Assembly: GCA_002682825.1 (NCBI GenBank) | Contig: NOKP01000003.1 | Location: forward strand, 3,038,001 to 3,102,000 | Source of the DNA: Neonectria sp. B-13 | Taxonomy: Eukaryota > Ascomycota > Sordariomycetes > Hypocreales > Nectriaceae | DNA length: 64,000 nt | Reading direction: 5' to 3' | Position numbers and translations under genes: made by a program | Notes under the pieces: model-generated | Told to the model about the DNA's origin: nothing | Seen by the model: the letters and a program-made list of their open reading frames with translations, nothing else | The model's database searches: none | Shown here: positions 1 to 10,487 of the stretch, in pieces | How positions within the stretch are numbered: the stretch's first letter is position 1 | Layout: each line of letters starts with the position of its first letter

Positions 1-816
1 GCCGGCCGACTGTCGAAGTGTCGTCTTCAACACAATCACGCAGGCGACCAAGATCTGGGTCAAGGGCCGCGAGTTCAACATGAAGCGACTGCTGGGCGAC
101 GCATACCCGGAGGACGTGTCGCGGTTCGAAAATGGAGCGCTAGGCATCTTCCGACTGGCGCCGCAGGACTACCATCGGTTCCACATCCCCGTTGACGGTA
201 TCATGGGCAAGCCCAAGACGATTGAGGGCGAGTACTATACAGTCAACCCCATGGCCATCCGGTCCGCGCTCGATGTGTACGGCGAGAACGTCCGGGTCTT
301 GGTGCCCATCGACAGCGAAAAGCACGGTCGAGTCATGGTGATTTGCGTGGGCGCCATGATGGTGGGTAGCACGGTCATCACGCGCAAGGAAGGCGAGCAT
401 GTCCGACGTGCGGAGGAGCTAGGATACTTCAAGTTTGGCGGCAGCACGATTCTGCTGCTGTTTGAGCCTGGAAAGATGGTGTTTGATGGCGATCTCGTGG
501 CCAATGCCAACGAGGCGCTCGAGACTTTGGTAAGTGATGATTGGGAATAGTTTATGACGAACCAGAAGAAGGCTAACGTTGGATGTAGGTCCGAGTGGGT
601 ATGTCGATTGGACATTCGCCTGAAGAGTCGCAGTGGATGCCCGACACGCTCAAGAACGAACAGGACGTTACAGACGCGGAGAAGCGGGATGCCAAGCGAC
701 GAATCCAGGGCAATGTTGCTCTGCAAGAATCGCCGGACGGCAGTGGTGATGACCGGCCGCGGAACCGTCCGACCAGCCAGCCCACCGTCAACACCATGGC
801 CGCGTCGGCAATGTAG
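1..816 (+). CDS. Phosphatidylserine decarboxylase proenzyme, PSD2 type (3' part)
   Basis: Decarboxylates phosphatidylserine to phosphatidylethanolamine; PSD2-type enzymes act in the Golgi/endosomal system. The gene starts before the window, and the reading frame is open from base 2. Exons seen: 1-529 and 589-816; the intron 530-588 has a GTAAGT donor and TAG acceptor and joins ..EALETL to VRVGMSIGHS. About 251 C-terminal residues are visible. Family hallmarks are DYHRFHIPVDG (conserved His block), GEYYTVNP, and GGST at 437-448, the self-cleavage site where Ser becomes the pyruvoyl cofactor. GGST rather than LGST fits the yeast Psd2 group better than the mitochondrial Psd1 group. The tail after the catalytic core is polar, Arg/Asp/Asn rich and ends ..MAASAM. 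The C2 domains expected at the N terminus lie outside the window, so the subtype is an inference from the core alone. Confidence 0.93.
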
Positions 817-1430
817 AGGAGATGCCGACGAATATGGAAGTGGACATTGAGGTGGAGACAAGGACGGAGGTGGAGGTGGAGGTGGAGGTGGAGGTGAAGA
901 CTAGGCCGACCAAGGGGGATATTCAACATTGGCGACGATAGAAGGCGGCGGATAGATGAGACACGAGCATCAGACTCGTTTGGACGGAGGAGAGGTCAAG
1001 CGGAGAGGTTGACAGACCAGGGTTGGATTCGGAACAGGATACTGACAGACAACATCAACAACAATGACGACGAAGACGAAGACGACGAGAAGAATGACAA
1101 AAACCCAAAGCAAAAATAGGAAGCGAAAAACGAAATGGGTGGAAGGGCGAGACAAGTCCAGTCATGATGCAAATGTGTCATGTAGCGCAAGTAAGTATGT
1201 AAGTAAATATGTCAATAGTGTAGGGGAAGGACAAGGACAGAGAAACAATGCCAGAAGCGGCCCAGGTTTGATTTCTATTCTTGCGGAGTCTTATGCGCAT
1301 ATTATTTAGGCTATTTGTTTGACGGATAGTTGGATGTGCAGTTCCCGTCCAAGGTATCATGACAGACATGCCATGCATGCATGAACGAGACGAGACAGTC
1401 TTGGCGGGAACCAACCAACAAAGTGGGGAC

Positions 1431-1461
1431 CTTCACTCTTCACTCTTCACTCTTCACTCTT
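1431..1461. repeat. Heptanucleotide tandem repeat (TTCACTC)
   Basis: About four head-to-tail copies of a 7-base TTCACTC unit, directly readable in the sequence. It lies in the intergenic stretch after the decarboxylase gene. No function is indicated. Confidence 0.9.
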
Positions 1462-1676
1462 TTCAGGCCTCGTCATGGCTTGCTTGACACCAGCTTAAAC
1501 AACAAAATGCCACGGCCACGATCTCTCGCCTGACGATGGATGTCACGATGGTTCCAGTTAGACTATCGGTGCGTAGGTCGTGAACATCCCCCATGGCACG
1601 TGCCTGTCCAAGAAGCACGGCGACGGATGCAGCAAGCGTCGGCGGGAGTAACCCGGAAAAAGAAAGAATACACCCC

Positions 1677-1703
1677 GACGACGACGACGACGACGACGAC
1701 GAC
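1677..1703. repeat. (GAC)9 microsatellite
   Basis: Nine uninterrupted GAC triplets in non-coding sequence. Likely length-polymorphic between strains. Confidence 0.95.
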
Positions 1704-3076
1704 ACCCATGTATAGTAGTCTAGGAGGAGAAGATGAGGGTCACGCGACGCAGGTACGAGCGGGGGTGGGTTTTTCTGTTTATTCGTGTTTCGTAGTGATG
1801 ATGATATCGAGTCTGTGAGTGTGGGGTATAGTCATCGATGGGCAGAGACAGAGACAGAGACGGAGACGGAGACAGAAGGGGAGGGAACTTGTTTGTTCGT
1901 TGGAACCGGCCGCCTGTTCGAGACTCGCTTCCATCAGCGGTCAGAATTCCCTTCCTTGAGCTTTGTAATCTACATGTTCGAATACTGAACCATCCCTCGT
2001 GGCATCTCGGGCACCAGCCACACCTGTCATCCAACCCCCCGTTCCTTGTCCCCCTTTTTGGACTCGGCGGGGTCCGGACCCAGAATATGGGCAGATGGTC
2101 ACGCCACTTCCCGCCGGCAACGCGTGGGGTGGGGAATCGAGAATGGCTAGAATGCTACACTATAGCAGTTTGTGTGGTACGGCCAGTAATACTCCCTGTA
2201 AGTTGGGAGGGAAGGGGGGGTTCTTTGGGCAAGATTCGTGGTTTACCTAGATTTGGGGCTGCAGATTGCACCTTGGTTCAACTATCTAGGTGCCGGCCGC
2301 AGATGCCGGAAGGGGCTCGTTTCCATGGGTTGAAGATTGGGTTTGAAATTCGGGTATCTAGATGAGTATTTTGCTATTCGCACGCGCAAGTAAAACAAAG
2401 GGTCAGTCCGTTCCCAGCCCAACCCGCCGCACAGTAAAAGAAAAACAGAGACTCCATCCATGCCCAGCTCATCCATCATTCGACTCCTAGAGTCTCCCAG
2501 TATTCCTATCCCATCCCAGACCGACGGTTGGACCAGGGTCTTAAGTGCGAGTGGGGCCTCCACCGCCGCTCTGTGCCTTGTGTCACTTCACACCGCGATG
2601 CCGTGATGGGGATGCTTTTGCAAGTTGGGGCGCCACGTCTGAGAATTGTGTCCCCACTTGTTTCTGCCTCCGTCGGCGTGCTGGTGAATCCATCGTCTGT
2701 GTGGAGGATCTTTTGATGAAACCCCGATGACGTGTTGATTTGCGTGCGTGCGTGTTAGGTAGGCGTGTATATGTGTATGTGTGTTATGAGTGCGTGTTCT
2801 TTGTGTCGTCCTCGTCGGCTACCCGCTTTCAATCTGAGCCAGTTGGTACAGTGTGCCGTCATGAAGTGTTTTCTTTTGTTGATATGTCGAGCATGTTGTC
2901 GCCATGTCTGAGATAGCCCCAGTTCAGACTGTTTGTTGCCCTCGTCGAGGAACTGTAGAAACGAACGCAAAGGACTCCCTCCAAGCCCGGAGATGGTGTG
3001 TCCAGCAAGTCATGTTGTGCGCCGAGGCTTATCCCATCCCATCATATGCCATATTGGTCCCATTTCCTTGTAATGG

Positions 3077-3112
3077 TTCTGGCCGAAGAAGTCGTTCTGA
3101 CCGAAGAAGTCG
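3077..3112. repeat. Tandem duplication of an 18-base unit
   Basis: Two adjacent copies of TTCTGRCCGAAGAAGTCG (3077-3094 and 3095-3112) differ at one base. They lie just beyond the 3' end of the small candidate gene on the minus strand, so they may fall in its 3' UTR. Confidence 0.9.
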
Positions 3113-3227
3113 TTTTCTCATCGGTCTCCCAGTTGCGAAAAAAGAAAAGAAAAAAGTGAATTAAGTGAATCCGCAAAGGCCTTGTTCGTTGCCCTTTGCT
3201 CCTCCAACACTCAGTCAGCGTCCTTAT

Positions 3228-3446
3228 TTAGCGACGGTTGCTGGAACTCCAATCGTCCGAGGCCGTGGACGACCGTCGTTCTGACCGCTGGGCGGGAGGC
3301 GACGGGGAGCGGGAGAAGGGTCGCAGGATGGAGGGCGAGGGCGGGGAGCTGGACAGGACGGGCTCGGGGGAAGGCTGCCGGGTCTGACGCCAAGAAGCGT
3401 AGATTTGCTTGCAGAGGTGGGCGGACATGGTGTATGTGGGCGACAT
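3228..3446 (-). CDS. Candidate small Ser/Pro-rich protein, 72 aa
   Basis: I do not recognise a family. The frame is open from 3599, but the ATG at 3446 is preferred: it follows a pyrimidine- and CA-rich leader typical of fungal 5' UTRs, and the residues before it look untranslated. The product begins MSPTYTMSAHLCKQIYASW, a plausible amphipathic segment. A Ser/Pro/Arg-rich stretch with repeated SPSP and RSxRRSS patterns follows, then an acidic-aromatic DDWSS just before the end. RRSSTASDD resembles a basophilic-kinase target. An AT-rich element lies upstream on the minus strand (about 3680-3690) and could be a TATA-like site. No introns are needed. It could still be a chance frame in GC-rich DNA; conservation would decide. 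Confidence 0.42.
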   Translation of the reverse strand: MSPTYTMSAHLCKQIYASWRQTRQPSPEPVLSSSPPSPSILRPFSRSPSPPAQRSERRSSTASDDWSSSNRR

Positions 3447-5643
3447 TATGGCGGTTGTTGTCTTGTAAGACGGCGGAGGTGGTGTAAGTTGAGAGGGGAT
3501 GGTCGATAGTCGGTTCTCCAGCAGAGATGGACGGAGAAGGAGGGGAAAAGTGTGAAATTCCCAGTGAGATAGCGAGCAGGTATAGGCCGTCGAAGTCAAA
3601 AGGCGAGAGATGTAATGCAGTGGTAAGGTGTGTAGGTGGGTTCGGGGAGGGAGAGCGGCAGAAGAGGGAGGGCGGCGGTTGGTATTTATTCCAGCCGCAA
3701 GCCTCTGAATTGCGGCTTTCGTACGAGGCAGCTCGGCAGGGCAGAGCTAGGCAAAGCTAGGAGCCTCCAGGTGCCTGGCGCTGCTCCAGAGAAGGATGGA
3801 GACCGATCAAAGCGTATCCGTACTGCGTACCGCCGTGTACTTGGCGAACCGTAGGTACCAGGCCCACGCCCAGTTTGTGCTTGCAGCATCTGACTCCCGC
3901 CCCGATCTGGAGGTACCGACAGGACCGCCTGGAGGGTAGAGTACCAACTAGACAGATGCTAGTTCGGTCATGGTCACGGGGATGAGCGACGGAGGGGGCT
4001 CCGCCGTCAAGTCGTGTCCAGTCAATGGAGCTCCTCCCCGTCCCACAACGCTTCCAGCACACACCTAGCGAGCCAGACAGTGCCCGCCGGTCCCTCCCAC
4101 TCCGACAACAGCCCAGACAAGCCAGAGTCGTATGTCACGGCCCGCCCAGTCACCGGCCGGCATCGCACCTCACCAAGTCCCCAGGCGCGCCCCCAACGGC
4201 TGCCGGGGCCCCTAGGAGTTCCTGTCCAGCAGGCAATAGAACCCGAGGGGGGGCAAAACAAGGAGGGGAGGAAGACCCTTTGTGTCGCCTGGAGAGCCAA
4301 TCCTCGAAGGTTGATTGTAAGAACCGCCCGAGGGTCAGCAGGTGTGGCGGTGCGAAATCGTATGACTGCCCAGACAGAGCCTGTGTGTTCGTGGTGTCTG
4401 TGGCTGACATTCCCACCTTGGTCCTGGCTCCTGAGAGACAGCACAAAGCCTCCCACGTATTCGTAGCCCATCCATCCACCATCCACCATCCATGCCCAGC
4501 CCCAGTGGGTCGGTTCGGTTCGGCTCAGGCGCTGAGAAGCAGCAAACAAGACAAGAGAAGCTCGGAATCGGAAAGTTGTTTTCTGAGTCCCTCACGGAGC
4601 CCCAACCAGTAGACTACCCAACCGCAGCACCGCAGCGGAGCGGATCGGCCCTGGCAGACCTGGATCGACCGACAGATTGGAGAAGATGGGGCGTCCGTGG
4701 GGTGTCACCTCTCCGGCCGCGTGCTCCCACGCTCTTTCTTTTCGAGGCCGGCCGAGAACCGGTGTGGTGGTGGCCCTTTTCTCGCTGCAGCTGTTTCTTT
4801 TCTTCCGCTGAAGCTACCTACATGCCTGAGAGCGTGGGGAGTTTCTCCTCCCATCGACTGTCGGTGACGCCATCGGCGCGATCCAGTCGTTTGACCTGGA
4901 TCCATCATCGCTCGATGCCAGGCGCCGCTAGCCTAGCTTCTTGCGTCTTGCGCGCGCGTCTGTCGCGTAAGAGTTGTGTAAGCCGATCGCAAAAGCCAGC
5001 AAGAATGAGGCAGCCGGTTACCTAAACTCAGGTAATGATGGGAAATGCTCAGGCATCTATCTGCTTACAGCACGTGATGGCCCACAGGCCTTTCATGCTT
5101 GGGAAAACGTGGCGTTCTTTGTGGTCACTCCGTCAGCCACCACTAGTAGACGACGGGAGCGACCAAAAATAGACCTGCCTCAACCATCTCTCAAGGTTGC
5201 AAGACCGATCTAACGAGGCCAAAAGGGTTGTCAATGCTCCCCGGTGACATCTCACGGCACAGGAATTAGAGACCAAGGCCCAAACCATCAGGAGACACAA
5301 TTCGAAATCCGTAGACATGCTCTTGAAAAACTCTCTTTCATTATGTGTTTTAACTTTTACCAAATTCTTGCTCTCCCTGGAGAGCCTGGGTATATCAAAA
5401 AATATAAAAAGCTATGCAATCCGTCCGCGTACAAACACCAAGTCCAAGCCCCGGTATGCCAATTCCAGCACCCGCATGGCGATCCCATTATCCCAGAGAA
5501 CACCGTCTAATATGCCAAATTCTTCCTCGCTCTATGAATGCTTGGGAACAAAGCCGAAAGGCAAGTTCAAACACTGGTAAATACAACTAGGCATTGATAC
5601 CAAAACGGGACCCAAAGGGCACCCCGCTCCACTCGTCGATGGT
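3447..5643. other. Intergenic
   Basis: The left edge is the probable leader of the small minus-strand gene. The rest holds several open frames of 150-200 codons (for example 4025-4612 and 4492-5025, both +). Their predicted residues have no domain pattern and overlap frames of similar length on the other strand, as expected for GC-rich non-coding DNA. The part from 5200 to 5580 is more AT-rich and lies downstream of the DUF6536 gene. Confidence 0.55.
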
Positions 5644-8098
5644 TTATGCGTACGATCTCCCCGCCATGACATCCCCCACCGGCCGTGCCGAAAAGGTCGC
5701 GTGGCCGGCATTCATCCCGACGCCTTCGCGGACGACTCCCCACCGCACCGCCAGCGCCTCCACGCCGTCCTCCCGCGGTACGCGGTGGCACCGTGAGCTG
5801 AGGACCGCCGAGCACGACCCACCCGGAAGCGTGAGTGGGTTTCCGGCCGGCTCGCCGTTGTCGAGCGCGCCGCGTCGGTCCGCCTGTCGCAGAGAAAGTC
5901 CCAAGATTATGAGGCCTAGAACCACGAGTGCAACGACCAGGAGCAACAGGGGCAACGGGTTGAACCCGATGCCGGACAGAGTGCTGCCATCGGCGCGGTC
6001 GAGCGTTACGAGAACGATGCCTTGGCTGAGTAGGAAGGCCATGCCCGCGGTGAGGAAGAAGAGGATCCAGGATAGTGGCCGGGGCAGGGTGAGGTAGAGA
6101 GACGTAGTCTGCGCGCCAATGGGCTGACCAGAGGACACGCGTAGCGGGATGAGTCGACCAGGGGAGACAAACATGGACATCTCATGTGAGAGGAAGAACA
6201 TGGTGAGCAATGCGTTGGACGAGAGGTACAGGATGCCGAGGAGTAGTTGCGGCAGCGCAGCAACAATGGCCAGGCCGACTCGCGGCCCGTTGGGGAGCTT
6301 ATACACCACTGATGCCTCACTAAACGAGGAAAAGGGGTCCTTGGGGGCCGCCTTCACCGATAGCGCCAAAGCAATAGCTGCGAGGGCCGAGGGGATCAGC
6401 CACGTCGCCAGCCAAACGACCCATCGCACGAGCGACACCGTCGAGAACCAGCGACCCGAGGCGGCAGTCCAGAACTTTGCCTCACGCTGGCCCCAAACGC
6501 CGTTCTTGACCTCAGCTTTGTTCATTAGGCACGAATCCTGGGTGGTCGGGTCGGGGTCCTCGAGGAACGAGGCAAGCGCATCGCCGAGCGTGACGAGGGG
6601 GTTGAAGTCGTTCCGCATAATCGCAAGCAGGAGAGCAACGGCGAGAGCAAGGAGGAAGAACAGGTTGAAAAAGGCGATGACGCCGAGGAGAGGGCCGCTG
6701 AGGGCGAGGGACGCAGTGGCATCATCGACGGCTTCGGCGAGGCAGTATTCGATGGAGTCGGTCTTCTTGTGCAGGTCATCCAGAAAATCAGATAGGAGGG
6801 TCCCAGCTTTGGCCGTCTCGACTTCAAAATTAGACCCAGACTTGGTGATAATAAGAACGGCGTCATAATTAGTCTGAAACACGTCATCAAAGATAGACAT
6901 GCACTCGGTAGAGGTGAGTCGGACGAGGAGGTCGTCTTTAGCCTGCGTTTGCAAGCTCACGAGGTCAGATCGGGACATGCCCTTAAGCTCAACGTTGTTG
7001 CCCAGGGACCCAGAGTCGACAAACGATGTCGAAACGAGTGCCATATTAGCACCAGGAGCAGCATGGGTGGTAAATATTAAGGCATTATAGCTAAGAAACA
7101 TGGTCAGTCGTGTTGCAAACGCAAGTCGGCACATTCACTCACATTATTTGAGAGCTGATGGCGAGCACAAGCAGTATCACCGAGAGGGCAGCCCTGGTAG
7201 ATGAGATGAGCTTGAGGTTGCGCAGCGATGGTATACCGATGTCGAGCCACGTAAACTTCTCGTGGGCAGTGTCCACCTCGGTACGGGTCGGGCTCGCAAG
7301 GATCTGAACGACGTAGTTGGCGCCGGCGATGAGGACGACGGCGATTATGTTGACGACGGCGTGAACACCCCAGTTGGCGGCCTTGACCTTGCTCGCATCG
7401 CCATTGATGATAGACGAACCCCCGGCCGAGATCTTGCCCTTGGCCCCCGCGAGGCCAAGGCACACAACGGCGGCCACAAGGACCAGAAAGCCCACGAGGA
7501 CGTTGAGCGTAACGCCACCCCTCCATCCGGTCGTTAGTCTCCTAGTCATGCTCGGGGGCTTCTGATCCTTGAGCATCTTCTCCATCTCCGCGCGGGGCGT
7601 GCCGGCTCTCGGGCCTTCGGGGCCGGACATGAGAAAGTTGCCGTTTCCGGGGGACTCGCAATAGTTGTGGTGAGGGAAGTTGCAGGTGTCGGGGCTCTCG
7701 GGGATGGTCATGTGGTGCTTGCGGGCGAGGGACTCGGGGGTCTCGCCGCGGATGAAGTGGACGACATAGTCGGGGATGATGTCGCTGCCGAGGATGCTGG
7801 AGACGGAGCGGCTGATGCTGCTGGCGGCGCGATGGGGCAGGGAGCCGCTGCGAGTGTGTCGGGGTGATGATGATGATGTAAAGCGGATGGAAGACCGGGA
7901 GTTGTTGAAGCTGTGGAATGGCCATCTGACCGTAGGCCGACCAGAAGAGTTTGTGAAGCCGCGGGTCCTGGGACGAGACCCTGAGGCTGATGCCGATGCC
8001 GATTTGCCGGGCTCTTCAGAGATGCTATAAATGGGTTCGTATAAGTAAAGTCGTCTTTGAAGAGGCAACACGGGGTGTCTCGTGTTGCCTGGTGACAT
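5644..8098 (-). CDS. Multipass membrane protein of the fungal DUF6536 family, 800 aa
   Basis: Integral membrane protein with no known biochemical role; the family is common in filamentous ascomycetes. Two exons: 8098-7143 and 7090-5644. The intron 7091-7142 has GTGAGT and TTAG borders and joins ..LAISSQ to IIYNALIFTTH; the summed length is in frame. An N-terminal cytosolic region of about 195 residues, rich in Ser and Arg, precedes TGWRGGVTLNVLVGF, the opening of the DUF6536 block. I count about eight hydrophobic helices: near residues 200-222, 248-272, 300-325, then five in exon 2, ending with a very Leu/Val-rich helix around FNPLPLLLLVVALVVLG. A loop with FDDVFQTNYDAVLII is typical of the extracytosolic part of this family. 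The short Gly/Pro-rich tail ends MAGRSYA. The start at 8098 is the first ATG in the frame; a later start cannot be excluded. Confidence 0.85.
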
Positions 8099-10487
8099 GC
8101 CGTCTTACCTCCCAATTGTCCAGAAATTTCGGTACGAGGAGCCCCGGGACGGGGGAGGGAAACTGCCTTCCATGATGGTGAATGGGCAGAGAGGTCAAGG
8201 GAGGCGGAGATGTGGTTCGTTCAACGAGCGGATGGGATGAAAGCCAAAGTAGATAGAAAGGAATGAATGAACGACACTGGGCCAAGGAGCCGGAAAGCGG
8301 CAGCACTGCCTCACCAATGGGTAGGGGATGAACAGTTGTCACTACGAATAAGAAGGCATGAAAGAGAGACTTTTGAAAGCAAGAGAGGGAAAGGGCTTCG
8401 ACTAGAAGCACAGCACGGCCAGCCTCGGACAAGGGGGGGGGTAAGAAGAGAAGAGAAGCGTATGCAACAGAGCGGGAAAAGAAGGCAAAGGAAAGAAAGA
8501 AGCATCAAGCGTCAGCGAAAAGGGCTGGAACTTGGGACGAGGGGCGACGAGCCCATGATAATGCTCTTGTCCAACGACGAGGGACCCTGGCTCCGAGTTA
8601 GTTGTCCGAGCAAGCCTCCGCATGAAGGCGAGCCAAGCACCAGGCCCGCTCAGGCCAATCACGACGGCGCCAGTCGACGGATATGCCGTGCAAGTGCGCG
8701 CGCCCCTGTTTCGGGATCAGCGCAGGCATCTGATATGAGAAGCATTAGCAGCGCGCGCTTTCATCTTTCATCCTCTCGCCAAATCCATTTGGTAAAGTGC
8801 ATCTCGTGGAGATGGGTAGGCTCGTTGGAAAAGAAAAACGGCGCCGAGGACATCTCGGTGAGTGTGTTGTCTGGCTGGAGTCTGGACAACTCAGTCGGCC
8901 GCTCAGTCGGCCCAGCGAAGGATGGCCTCGCGGCCGCCATCCTTGCCATCCCGGTCTTAACACGCCGTGATATTTGACGCTGGATGAAGTTGACAGGTAA
9001 AGAGTCATCGTGAGCGGAAGCGGGGTGAAGCTAAACGCAGTGCCAGCTCATCATCACCACCACCAGCACATTATAGCGGTGACTACTAAGTACACGCGTG
9101 AAAACCCAATGGAACGCGACAGCTCAGGCTCAACCGCTGGGGCGCATTCGTCTGATGAATCGTCTCCATCTCTGCGGGGAGAGAAGCGAAGCGAGGCGGT
9201 GCAGTGCAGAATGGAGCGAGCAGCGAGCAGAAGAAACCATTCGCCCGTGCAGCGCGTTTCACAATGGGATGACGGTTGTTCAGCTAGGGCTCCGGGACTC
9301 TGTCACCCGCCAGCCCTGTCCCGTTTTGTGACAGAGGAAAGAAAAGGAAAGAAAAAAGTCCAGGGGTCAGGGTCGTCAGGGTCAAGGCTCAGTGCCACCT
9401 CAGCAAGGATCAAGGGCCAAAACATGTAGGCGAGCAAACGAGGCCACGAGAAATCGGCAGAGGAATCGGAGGAATTGAGGACGAAAGACCCCCAGATGTT
9501 CGAGAAACAATGGAATCCACAGCCAAAGGCACCTGCGACAGCGACCCGTGTTCCCCGCTTTGGCACCTAACCCCCAAACGGGCTACCACCCGAGTCTCAG
9601 GGCTCCCAAAAGGGCATAACGCGTGTTGCAGGTAAGTGTGATTGATACTGGGGCACTTTGATTAGAAGGACGATATGGACTGTGAGAGGCACCACCAACA
9701 AGAATGACAAGAGAGTCCGCCTCAGTCAGACCCAGTCTCGATACAATCCTCGAGTCAGCCGGCCTCTCGCCCTCTCTCTACTTCAGTCCAATTCTAAATA
9801 CCAGGGTTTTGGTCACACTAGGATCCCCATCTACTTACATACCCGCCTGCTCGGGTCCATCCAAACATCGTCTTCAGGTCAGATCAACTAAGAGCAGAGT
9901 CGGTAGACTACTCTGTAGGCTCAGCTCACCCTGCCAAGGCTCGCCGCAATGAAGATCCATCCACGCGACAAGGGACGGGACGCACTAGACGTAATTGTAC
10001 GATTATAACCCAAGGCACGGGCACACACATCGTCTATCCCACACCCATATTGCTGACGGATTCTCCCCGTATCACAAAAATAGAACACTCGCACCTTTGT
10101 CCAGGCACTTTAATTACCTTCCGCATCTCTCGGGCCCGGGATCGGTGCGCCAAAGCGGCCTATCTGCTGCTAAATCTGGATCCGCAAGGCTCTAAGCCTA
10201 AGTCATCAATCCTCCGAGGGATGGATACACTAAAACCGCGCCTTGCTCACACCATCATCTCCATCCATCTCCAGCTCTCCTTCCATTAAAACCAAACTCC
10301 ACGCATTAAAGTAACGAGCGCCGTGGCTATGCGAATGGAGTGTCCTTTTCAACCAAAGCTATCCAGCCGGTCCGGTCATTTTGACAATAACGCCATGGTA
10401 ATACACACTGCTAACATCTGTTGTGCCCCACTGGCGGCCCGCAAACCCACCGTCCCACTCTTGTACCTGGTACTGACAACCTCTCCT
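8099..10487. other. Intergenic
   Basis: This lies between the 5' end of the DUF6536 gene and the 3' end of the LRR gene, both minus strand. It should hold the DUF6536 promoter. The 236-codon frame at 8267-8977 (+) is Arg/Ser/Lys rich without domain pattern and is opposed by antisense frames, so I do not call it. Nothing else was recognised. Confidence 0.55.

Larger units (their letters stand above)
817..3227. other. Intergenic, microsatellite-rich
   Basis: No credible gene was found on either strand. The first part is presumably the 3' UTR of the decarboxylase gene. The stretch is dotted with short tandem repeats: GGAGGT units at about 865-896, a TTCACTC heptamer repeated at 1431-1461, nine GAC units at 1677-1703, and GAGACA/GAGACG units at about 1845-1880. 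Open frames here are short and their predicted residues follow the repeats, so I read them as chance. Confidence 0.6.

Noticed and set aside
4025..4612. 195-codon plus-strand frame
   Set aside because: Low-information Ser/Pro/Arg composition, with long competing frames on the other strand; no sign of introns or conservation.
8267..8977. 236-codon plus-strand frame
   Set aside because: Arg/Lys/Ser-rich without domain pattern, lying in the probable promoter of the DUF6536 gene.
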